The position numbers were made by a program, and so were the translations under genes. 64,000 nt of DNA from Pseudomonadota bacterium (GTDB lineage Bacteria; Myxococcota_A; UBA796; UBA9615), in the NCBI GenBank assembly GCA_024229515.1, contig JAAESI010000024.1, forward strand, positions 124,001 through 188,000, read 5' to 3'. Positions 18,547-25,755 of the stretch are shown in pieces; position 1 is the first letter of the stretch, and each line of letters opens with the position of its first letter. A model generated the notes under the pieces. It searched no databases. It was not told the origin of the DNA and saw only the letters and a program-made list of their open reading frames with translations.

Positions 18547-19898
18547 TGAGCCGCCGCGTCCTCGTCGTCGACGACGAGCCCAACATCCGCACCACGCTGG
18601 CGCGGTCCCTGGATCTGGAAGGCTTCGACGTCTCCACCGCGGAGGACGCGACCGCCGCGCTCGCCGCCGTGACCGAGCACAAGCCCGACCTCGTGCTCCT
18701 GGACCTGCGCCTCCCCGATCACGACGGGCTGTGGGTGATCGAGCAGCTCAACCAGCTCCCGGGTCCGCCCGCGGTCGTGATGATGAGCGGCCACGGTACC
18801 GTCGAGGCGGCGCTCAAGGCGGTCCGGCTCGGCGCCCTCGACTTCCTCGAGAAGCCCATCTCCGGCGACCGCCTCGCGGTGACCGTCGCCAACGCGCTGA
18901 AGCTGTCGGACCTGGACCGAACCGTCGGCGCGATGACCCGCCAGGTCGAGCAGCGACGCGGCATGGTCGGCCGCTCCCCCGCCCTGGATCGGGTGCTCGA
19001 GGCCATCCGCTGCGCCGCCCCCACCCGGGCGCGGGTGCTCATCACGGGCGAGTCCGGCGTCGGCAAGGAGTTGGTCGCGCGGGCGATCCACGAGTCCTCC
19101 CGCCGCAGCGACGCCCCCTTCATCAAGCTGAACTGCGCCGCGATCCCCGAGACCCTGGTCGAGTCCGAGCTGTTCGGGCACGAGCGGGGCGCCTTCACGG
19201 GCGCCGACCGCCGCCGCATCGGCCGATTCGAGCGGGCCGACGGGGGCACCATCTTCCTGGACGAGATCGGCGAGATGCCGCTGTCGGTGCAGGCGCGGCT
19301 GCTGCGCGTGCTCCAGGAGGGCGAGCTGGAGCGGGTGGGCGGCACCAGCACCATCGAGGTGAACGTGCGGGTCATCTGCGCGACCAACCGCGACCTCATG
19401 GACGAGGTGAAGGAGGGACGCTTCCGCGAAGACCTCTACTACCGCCTCGCCGTGCTGCCCATCGAGGTCCCGCCCCTGCGGGCGCGCCGCAACGACATCC
19501 CCGAGCTGGCCGTGCACTTCCTCCGCCAGTCCTGCGAGGCCAACGAGTTGGAGCCCAAGGAGTGGTCCACCGAGGCGATCGCCCAGCTGGCCAAGCACGA
19601 CTTCCCGGGCAACATCCGCGAGCTCGCGGGGCTGGTCGACCGGCTCGCGATTCTCACCCCCGGGCCGATCATCCGCGCCGAAGACGTGCGCTTCGCCCTG
19701 CCCGGAGCGGCGAAGCTCAGCGGCGCCGAGATCCCCACCGAAGGGCCGCTGTTCGCGCTGCTGGAGCAGCTGGAGCGGCGGATCATCGAGGACCGAATCG
19801 GCCGCTTCGGGGGCAACATGACGCAGGCTGCGGAAGACCTCGGGCTGGAACGCTCGCACCTGTACAAGAAGGTCAAGAAGCTCGGCATCCGTCGCTGA
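18546..19898 (+). CDS. sigma-54-dependent response regulator (NtrC family)
   Basis: 450 residues in the canonical three-domain order. The receiver domain has phospho-acceptor D53 (LVLLDLRLPD) and K103. The AAA+ domain has Walker A GESGVGKE (168-175), the sigma-54-contacting loop GAFTGA (215-220) and Walker B GGTIFLDEIGEM. The C-terminal Fis-type helix-turn-helix is in NMTQAAEDLGLERSHLYKK. It should activate sigma-54 RNA polymerase when phosphorylated. A matching -24/-12 promoter begins 74 bp after its stop. The likely partner kinase is the NtrY-like protein at 25752-27491. Confidence 0.95.
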   Translation: MSRRVLVVDDEPNIRTTLARSLDLEGFDVSTAEDATAALAAVTEHKPDLVLLDLRLPDHDGLWVIEQLNQLPGPPAVVMMSGHGTVEAALKAVRLGALDFLEKPISGDRLAVTVANALKLSDLDRTVGAMTRQVEQRRGMVGRSPALDRVLEAIRCAAPTRARVLITGESGVGKELVARAIHESSRRSDAPFIKLNCAAIPETLVESELFGHERGAFTGADRRRIGRFERADGGTIFLDEIGEMPLSVQARLLRVLQEGELERVGGTSTIEVNVRVICATNRDLMDEVKEGRFREDLYYRLAVLPIEVPPLRARRNDIPELAVHFLRQSCEANELEPKEWSTEAIAQLAKHDFPGNIRELAGLVDRLAILTPGPIIRAEDVRFALPGAAKLSGAEIPTEGPLFALLEQLERRIIEDRIGRFGGNMTQAAEDLGLERSHLYKKVKKLGIRR

Positions 19899-19920
19899 GG
19901 GCACACACCGGCGTGTGTCC
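19899..19920. promoter_or_regulatory. inverted repeat immediately after the NtrC-type gene
   Basis: A 6-bp perfect stem (ACACAC/GTGTGT) around CGGC, with outer GG/CC, starts right after the regulator's stop. No T-run follows. It could be a weak terminator or an activator-binding site upstream of the sigma-54 promoter, 50-70 bp from the -24 element. Confidence 0.4.
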
Positions 19921-19942
19921 AACGGTCCACGCCCCCTGAGCC

Positions 19943-19965
19943 AAGTGCCTGAAATCAGGGCACTT
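19943..19965. promoter_or_regulatory. inverted repeat upstream of the sigma-54 promoter
   Basis: A 23-bp near-palindrome with 7-bp perfect arms AAGTGCC/GGCACTT and a partly paired centre. It ends 6 bp before the -24 element. It is a candidate operator or enhancer-type site for the adjacent NtrC-family protein; as a hairpin it might also terminate the upstream transcript. Confidence 0.45.
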
Positions 19966-19971
19966 CGATCC

Positions 19972-19987
19972 TGGCACACCCCGTGCT
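19972..19987 (+). promoter_or_regulatory. sigma-54 (-24/-12) promoter
   Basis: TGGCACACCCCGTGCT matches the consensus TGGCACR-N4-TTGCW at all defined positions except one (GTGC for TTGC). The diagnostic GG and GC are exactly 10 bp apart. It lies 33 bp upstream of the TPR lipoprotein ATG, which has its own GGAGGTG ribosome site, and directly downstream of a sigma-54 activator gene. Confidence 0.8.
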
Positions 19988-20019
19988 CCTACAAGGAACG
20001 AACCCCACGGAGGTGAACC

Positions 20020-21021
20020 ATGAACAAGCTCCTGATCGTTGCCCTGCTCCCCCTGCTGACCGCCTGCCCCAGCGTCGAGGTCGAACCCGCACCCGTCGAC
20101 GAGCCCGCCGACGACGTGATCGGCGCCCTCATCTCACTGGACGATGACCGGATCGAGGACGAGGAGGCGTTCGCTGAGGGGATGCCACCGACCCCGCCCT
20201 CGACGGTCCTGGGCAAGGAGGGCATCCCCCACCACGATCCGCGCTACCACGACCACTTCGAGGAGGCGCTCATCCTGCTGGAGGAGGACAGCCCCGCGGA
20301 CGCCGTGGACGCGCTCCGGCTCGCCGTCTTCGACGCCCCCGACTCGGCCCCCACCTGGATCCTGCTGGCCGAGACGTACACCGATCTGAACCGTTCGCGG
20401 CAGGCGCTGGAGTGCGCCACGGAAGCCCTCCGCATCGACCGCGACCTGCCCAGAGGCCGCGCCTGGATGGCCCGGCACCACCTGGACCTCGGCGATCCCG
20501 AGGCGGCGCGCCCCCATGCGGAGCGCTACGTCCGGCTGCGTCCCGAGGACCCGGTCGGTTCGCACCTGCTGTCGCGGGTCTACCTGGGGCTGTCGATGTG
20601 GGACGAGGCGATCCGGCAGGGACGACGCACCATCAGCCGCGATCCGACGTTCACCCAGGCCTACAACAACCTCGGCTTCGCCGCCCTCCAGGTGGGCCGC
20701 AACGAACTGGCGCTGCAGTACCTGGAGGCCGCCACCGAGCTGGACGGCGTGCAGGACTACATGCTGAACAACCTCGGGATCGCGTACGAGCGGCTCGACC
20801 GGCCGGTGGACGCGCTGCAGGCCTTCGCCGACGCCGTGGACCTCGACCCGTCGTACACCGCCGCGGTGGTCAACCGGGACCGCGTCCGTGAGATCGTCGA
20901 CCAGCAGGTCGCCGACGAGGTGGCTCGCATCCTGTCGGAACAGTCCCGCGCCGAGCGGCCCGACCCCGCCGCCGCCAACGACCCGGCCGATCCCTTCGAG
21001 GTCGACGTCGCCACCCCGTAG
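20020..21021 (+). CDS. TPR-repeat lipoprotein
   Basis: 333 residues. The lipobox LLTAC puts the lipidated Cys at C16. An acidic, Pro-rich spacer (17-75) is followed by about six tetratricopeptide repeats, for example AWMARHHLDLGDPEAARPHA and YNNLGFAALQVGRNELALQY. TPR proteins act as protein-interaction scaffolds. The C-terminal ~50 residues are helical, then Pro/Asp-rich. A near-perfect ribosome site precedes the ATG, and the gene is the first downstream of the -24/-12 promoter. It is probably an outer-membrane or periplasmic adaptor regulated by the upstream activator. Confidence 0.9.
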   Translation: MNKLLIVALLPLLTACPSVEVEPAPVDEPADDVIGALISLDDDRIEDEEAFAEGMPPTPPSTVLGKEGIPHHDPRYHDHFEEALILLEEDSPADAVDALRLAVFDAPDSAPTWILLAETYTDLNRSRQALECATEALRIDRDLPRGRAWMARHHLDLGDPEAARPHAERYVRLRPEDPVGSHLLSRVYLGLSMWDEAIRQGRRTISRDPTFTQAYNNLGFAALQVGRNELALQYLEAATELDGVQDYMLNNLGIAYERLDRPVDALQAFADAVDLDPSYTAAVVNRDRVREIVDQQVADEVARILSEQSRAERPDPAAANDPADPFEVDVATP

Positions 21022-21027
21022 GGGTGG

Positions 21028-21059
21028 GGGGGCCGCTCCGCAACGACGGGGCGGCCCCC
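21028..21059 (+). terminator. strong GC-rich hairpin after the TPR lipoprotein gene
   Basis: A 13-bp stem (one G-U pair) closes a 6-nt loop CAACGA, 7 bp after the stop codon. It lacks a U-run, so it may attenuate rather than end transcription into the kinase operon. Confidence 0.6.
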
Positions 21060-21101
21060 TGTCTGCTAGAACACGGCCCGGGGATCGGAGCCGAAGAGGG
21101 C

Positions 21102-23105
21102 GTGGCGACACCACCCAATCCATACGACGTAACCCGTTCGGCCGAGGGTCTCGTCTGGTTGCGCCGCGGCCGCGCGCGCGAGTCGGAGAACGACCTCGAC
21201 GGCGCGCTGTTGGCCTACCTGGGCGGATCGCACTGGAACGAGGCCGCCCGGATCCTCAGCCACCAGAGCAACTTCGAGGCCGCCGGCCACGCGATGCTCC
21301 TGTACCTGCCCCCGACCCCGACCAAGATCACGGCGCTGGACCGCGAACAACGCCACGCCGTCATGAACGCCGCGCTCTGCTTCGCCCGGAGCGGTGCCCG
21401 CAAGGAAGCGGTGGGGCTCCTGATCAACCTGGGCGAGTACCGCAAAGCCGCCAACCTCCTCAACTCCGCGGGGATGCGGCGCGAAGCCGTCGCCGCGATG
21501 CGGGGCGAACGCGTGGACGAGAACCCCTGGCCCGCCGGGGTGCTCTTCCGCCTCCGGCAGCCCGCGGACCTGGCTCCGCCGCCCCCTGCGCCGGTCTCCT
21601 CCGGGGAGATCCCGGCGGTACAACGGGATCAGGAGTCTGAAGACCTCGTGTTCCCCCCGATGCCCGAACCGGTACGCCCGCCGCCCGTGGCGCGGGTGCT
21701 CCCCTACGTCGAACTCGACGACGACGATCTCACCCCCATCGACACGATCCCGCCCGACGACCGGGCCGCCGCCGTGTCCCGATACCTGCGTGAGGCATGG
21801 GACGCCGAAGCGTTCCCCCGTCGGCTCGCCGAAGAGCTGGAAAAGTTCATCGCGCGGGGACGGCAGCCGGGGGCTCCGCTGGAGGATCAGGTCGCGTTCT
21901 ACGCCGCCGGCCGGCTCTTCGAGCGAGCCGGCAGGCCCAAGCAGGCCAGCCGCGCCTACCGGATCGTGCCCGCCATCCTCGACGCCTCCTTCCGGCTCTC
22001 GCAGACCGACCAGGGCAAGGTCGAAACGAGCGACGGTCAGTGGCTCCCGCCCCACATCTTCGGACGCGGCCTGCGGGTCGGCCCCGCCGCCCTGCCCGGG
22101 CTCGACGGCATCCTCCTGGGGGCTCGCCGCCAGCGCGATGGACCCGAAGATCTCCGGCTCACGACCGACAACCCGATCACCCCCCTGCCGCCGCCCAAGC
22201 CGGCGTTTCAGTACGTCACCCAGGACGAGCCGGTCCAGCAGTTCGAAGGGATCGGCACGGGCAGCCTGATCGACGGCCGCTACACCGTCGAGGAAGAGAT
22301 CGGCGCGGGCGGCATGGCGCGCATGTTCCGCGCCATCGACACTGAGTTGGGCGAGGAGGTCGCGCTCAAGCTGTTCCTGCAGCTGGCCCGCGAAGGCTCG
22401 GGCCTGGACCGGTTCCGCCGCGAGATGAAGCTCAGCCGGAAGCTTCTCCACCCCAACATCGTGCGGGTGCTGGAGTTCGGTGTCTGGACCGGCGCCCGCT
22501 ACCTCACGATGGAGCTGCTCAAGGGCGCCGACCTCGAGGGGTTCATGGCGTCCAAGCCCGACAAGCGCGTGCCGCTGGGGGAAGGCCTGCAGTTGATGAT
22601 GCAGGCCTGCGACGGCCTCGCCGCAGCGCACGCCGTGGGGGTCATTCACCGAGACATCAAGCCCGGCAACCTCTTCGTGATCGACGAGGGGAGCCGGCTG
22701 AAGGTCATGGACTTCGGCATCGCCAAGGTCATCGGCAGTTCTTCGCTGTCGATCACCGGGGTGCGGGTCGGAACGCCCCGGTACATGAGCCCCGAACAGA
22801 TCGGAGGGGGCGGGGCGACCGTGGGCCCACCCGCGGATCTGTATGCCCTCGGCGGCGTGATGTACGAGATGTTCGCCGGGAGTCCACCGTTCCTGGACAC
22901 CGAGCTGATGCCGCTGCTGCTCAACCAAATGGCCGAGATGCCGGATCCGCCGCGCAAACGGAATCCCGACATCCCGCCATCGGTTGACGAAGTGATCATG
23001 AAGCTGCTCGCCAAGGATCCTGCCGACCGCTTCCGGGACGCCCGCGAGCTTCGGGGTGAGCTGCTCCGCCTGTGGGTAGAGACGCAACGCACCCAGGCGC
23101 CATGA
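21102..23105 (+). CDS. Ser/Thr protein kinase with N-terminal helical-repeat domain
   Basis: 667 residues from a GTG. Residues 10-170 are helical repeats of TPR-like type (EAARILSHQSNFEAAGHAML, GARKEAVGLLINLGEYRKAA). A Pro-rich linker and a second helical section reach ~390. The Hanks-type kinase domain spans ~405-665: G-loop GAGGMARMFRA, Lys in EVALKLF, catalytic loop HRDIKPGN, DFGIAK and GTPRYMSPEQ. All catalytic residues are present. No transmembrane segment is seen, so it is soluble. An in-frame ATG at 21024 lies inside the terminator hairpin and is rejected. The gene overlaps the next by ATGA. Confidence 0.9.
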   Translation: MATPPNPYDVTRSAEGLVWLRRGRARESENDLDGALLAYLGGSHWNEAARILSHQSNFEAAGHAMLLYLPPTPTKITALDREQRHAVMNAALCFARSGARKEAVGLLINLGEYRKAANLLNSAGMRREAVAAMRGERVDENPWPAGVLFRLRQPADLAPPPPAPVSSGEIPAVQRDQESEDLVFPPMPEPVRPPPVARVLPYVELDDDDLTPIDTIPPDDRAAAVSRYLREAWDAEAFPRRLAEELEKFIARGRQPGAPLEDQVAFYAAGRLFERAGRPKQASRAYRIVPAILDASFRLSQTDQGKVETSDGQWLPPHIFGRGLRVGPAALPGLDGILLGARRQRDGPEDLRLTTDNPITPLPPPKPAFQYVTQDEPVQQFEGIGTGSLIDGRYTVEEEIGAGGMARMFRAIDTELGEEVALKLFLQLAREGSGLDRFRREMKLSRKLLHPNIVRVLEFGVWTGARYLTMELLKGADLEGFMASKPDKRVPLGEGLQLMMQACDGLAAAHAVGVIHRDIKPGNLFVIDEGSRLKVMDFGIAKVIGSSSLSITGVRVGTPRYMSPEQIGGGGATVGPPADLYALGGVMYEMFAGSPPFLDTELMPLLLNQMAEMPDPPRKRNPDIPPSVDEVIMKLLAKDPADRFRDARELRGELLRLWVETQRTQAP

Positions 23106-24403
23106 GAGCACCCCGGGCGCTCGCCCTCGCCGCGTCGCTGGCGATCTGCGCGGCCGCCGGGATCAGCGTCGCCGGTGACAAGCGCGCCCCCCGAACCAAC
23201 TACTACGGCAGCTCCCTGCTGGCGTGGGTGGACGCCGTCGCCGCGGCCGTCGAGGACCGCGCCCACGAGGGCGGCGTCACCCTCGTCTCGGTCGAAGTGC
23301 AAGGCGGTCGCGGGGTGGAGGATCGCAAGGCAGACCGTGTCTTCGGCCCCCGCCTCAGCCGGCAACTGCAGAGCCGTGGGGAGCTGTCGGTGGTGCAGCC
23401 GGGAACCCGCGGAAGCCTGCAGATCCGGATCGAACTCAGCCTCGAGGGGAGCCGCCTGTGGGCGGTCGGCCTCGCCGAGGGAGGCAAACTGGACGGCCCG
23501 GCCGCGCTCGCGGTGTCGTGGACGGTCGACCGGGAGTTGGAGACCGTGCTCCTCAGCGGAGGGGCCCGCGCAGGGCAGGCCCGCTGGTCGATGCAGCGGC
23601 TGGGCACGGCCCCCGCCGGCGTGCTGGATGCGGCGTTGGTCGATCTCGACGGGGACGGCGGGGACGAGATCATCCTGCTCGGCACCGACGGGGTACGCGC
23701 GCTTCGCTACCGCGGCGCGGACGCCCGCCCCGAGGCAGTGGGGGGGCCCTGGGCCCTCCCCGGCGGCGGAGAGTGGCCGCGCGTGATCGCCGGCTGGATC
23801 GCCCCCGACGGCGGCTCCGGCGTGCGGATCGGCACCACCGCCGGCCACGCTGCAACCCTGAACGCGGCGTCCGGACGATGGAGCGCGGTCGGCACGCCCG
23901 CGGCGATCCCCCTGCGGCAGCCCCGAGACGCCTCCCGGACCGCGTGGCGGGGCGGCGATCTGGTGGGCGCGGGCGCCGACCTCGACGGGCAGTCCCTCGG
24001 TGATGGGCTCCCCGAGCGGGTCCGCGACGCGGTGCTGCTCCCCAACGGCACCTGGATCTGGCTGGACGGAAACGGGCGCCTGGGCGCGCGGTACACGCCG
24101 TCGGTGTCACTGCCCGCGGGCCGCTTCGGCGATCGCTTCGTGCTCGCGGACCTCGATGGCGACGGCACCCACGACCTCGTGACCACCTCGGCGTCCCCGC
24201 CGGGCGAGCCGGACAGCGTCACGATCCACCGGCTCGACGCCGCCCTCGAAGGCCACTCAGTCCTCTTCTCCAGCTCCCTGGACGGCAGCGTCGTCGCAGT
24301 CTGCGCGGGCGATCTCGACTTCGACGGCGAGACCGATCTGCTGCTCGTCGAGGAAGGTCGAGACGCGGACGCCGTGCTGTGGCGGGTGGAGCGATCCCGA
24401 TGA
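23102..24403 (+). CDS. secreted FG-GAP/VCBS-type repeat protein
   Basis: 433 residues. Sec signal peptide at 1-27 (LALAASLAICAAAGISVAG). Residues 30-165 form an alpha/beta domain (VTLVSVEVQGGRG, RLSRQLQSRGELSVVQPG) that weakly recalls FlgO/CsgG-like periplasmic domains; this is uncertain. Residues 180-433 contain calcium-binding FG-GAP-like motifs: DLDGDGGDEIILLG, DLDGDGTHDLVTT and DLDFDGETDLLLV. These usually build a beta-propeller. The gene is coupled by ATGA overlaps to both the kinase and the next gene. It could be an extracytoplasmic sensor or partner of the signalling cluster. Confidence 0.75.
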   Translation: MRAPRALALAASLAICAAAGISVAGDKRAPRTNYYGSSLLAWVDAVAAAVEDRAHEGGVTLVSVEVQGGRGVEDRKADRVFGPRLSRQLQSRGELSVVQPGTRGSLQIRIELSLEGSRLWAVGLAEGGKLDGPAALAVSWTVDRELETVLLSGGARAGQARWSMQRLGTAPAGVLDAALVDLDGDGGDEIILLGTDGVRALRYRGADARPEAVGGPWALPGGGEWPRVIAGWIAPDGGSGVRIGTTAGHAATLNAASGRWSAVGTPAAIPLRQPRDASRTAWRGGDLVGAGADLDGQSLGDGLPERVRDAVLLPNGTWIWLDGNGRLGARYTPSVSLPAGRFGDRFVLADLDGDGTHDLVTTSASPPGEPDSVTIHRLDAALEGHSVLFSSSLDGSVVAVCAGDLDFDGETDLLLVEEGRDADAVLWRVERSR

Positions 24404-25755
24404 TCAGCCGCCGGGCAGCCGCGCTCGTCGCGGCGTCGATCCTGCTCGGGATCGCCTCGACCGCGGGAGCCCGTCGTCTCCCCAGCGCCGGAGGAGACGC
24501 GATCGTCGCCGTGCCGGACGGACTGCGCGACGCCACGATCGAGGCCCACACGACCACCCCGCTGCTGGAGCGGGTGCCCGACGAGGCGAACGCATCCGAG
24601 CGGCTGGCTCGTCCCGCGCTCCCGGATCGGCCCGAGTGGCGCTCGGCGCTGTTGCGGGACCTGCGCAGTTCCGAGGACTTCACCACCTGGACCCTGGAAG
24701 CGTCCGGCCCCGCGGACGCGGTCGCGCAAGCGCTGTCCCGCTGCCTGGGCCCGTCCTGGTGGGCCGGCCGAGCGATGACTGCAGCCGGCGTGAGTTCGAG
24801 CGTGAGTGTGAGACAGATCAGCATCACGATCACGTTCGGGGCCCCCGTCGGGCCCGTCCCCGAGCTGCTGTCGACGTGCCCCGTCGAGGGCGGCGGCTGG
24901 CTCCCCGGTGACGGGGGCCGGCTCGCCTCCAAGGGCGACGGGCAAGCGCTTCTGGACCGGATCGTGATCGCGGACGCGCTCGCCGACGCCGACGTCGCTT
25001 CCGGGGATCCCAGCCGCACCAGCGCCGCGTCCCTGACCGCCCAGGCCCCCGACGTGCTGCTGCTGCTGCAGGACGAGGACGCTCGGGAGGCGGACGCGGT
25101 GCTCGGCTCGGGCAGCTCGACGGCCCTGCGGGAGCTGCTCGCGCCGGACCTGCTGCTGGCGGTGTTCTGGGGAGGTCGGGGCCGCACCGCCACCGGCCTG
25201 CTGCCACCGGGGCTGGCTCCGTCCCGGCCGCTGGCGCAGGCCGTGGGCCAGGATCCGCCTGAGCTGCGCATCGATCCCCTCCCCTCCACCGCTCCGAAGA
25301 TCGCGATCACCCACGACCGGACCGACCCGCTGGTCGCGGGCACCGTCGAGCGGCTCGCGGTGGTGCTGCGAAGCCGCGGCTGGGCGTTGGATGAGGACGG
25401 CGCGACGGCTCACGCTCAGCTGCTGCGGTGGCGCCCCCCCACCCTCGACCCCGCGCTCGCCTTGCTGGCGTTGGCGGGCGCGCACCCCGATCTGCTCCAG
25501 GATGTGCGGCTGGCCGACCCGGCGCTGCTGGACCCCGACCCGGACCGCCGGTTCATCGCCGTCGCCGAGGTCGAGCTGACCTGGCTCGCCGAAGGGCGCG
25601 TGGTCCCGCTGATGACCGCGGACCGGTGGATCGCCATCGATCCCGATCTGCGGGGCGTGCGTCTGCGGCCCGACGGGGTCCCCCTGCTGCACGAAGCGTG
25701 GTGGAGCGTGCCCCGAGCGGGGCGCGCACCGCAGGCGCCGGACGCGAAGCCGTGA
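24400..25755 (+). CDS. secreted protein, possibly a degenerate family-5 solute-binding protein
   Basis: 451 residues with a Sec signal peptide (AAALVAASILLGIASTAGA). The C-terminal third resembles the second lobe of oligopeptide-type binding proteins: a DPLVAGTVERLAVVLRSRGW segment, LRWRPPTLDPALALLALAGA, then VVPLMTADRWIAIDPDLRGV and LHEAWW at the end. The N-terminal lobe is not convincing. No ABC permease or ATPase gene is nearby. It is coupled to a histidine kinase by a GTGA overlap, so a ligand-sensing role is more plausible than transport. Both the family and the role are inferences. Confidence 0.6.
   Translation: MISRRAAALVAASILLGIASTAGARRLPSAGGDAIVAVPDGLRDATIEAHTTTPLLERVPDEANASERLARPALPDRPEWRSALLRDLRSSEDFTTWTLEASGPADAVAQALSRCLGPSWWAGRAMTAAGVSSSVSVRQISITITFGAPVGPVPELLSTCPVEGGGWLPGDGGRLASKGDGQALLDRIVIADALADADVASGDPSRTSAASLTAQAPDVLLLLQDEDAREADAVLGSGSSTALRELLAPDLLLAVFWGGRGRTATGLLPPGLAPSRPLAQAVGQDPPELRIDPLPSTAPKIAITHDRTDPLVAGTVERLAVVLRSRGWALDEDGATAHAQLLRWRPPTLDPALALLALAGAHPDLLQDVRLADPALLDPDPDRRFIAVAEVELTWLAEGRVVPLMTADRWIAIDPDLRGVRLRPDGVPLLHEAWWSVPRAGRAPQAPDAKP

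Noticed and set aside
21066-23111. 681-codon minus-strand frame opposite the Ser/Thr kinase
   Set aside because: The opposite frame has every kinase motif; this one is a composition artefact.
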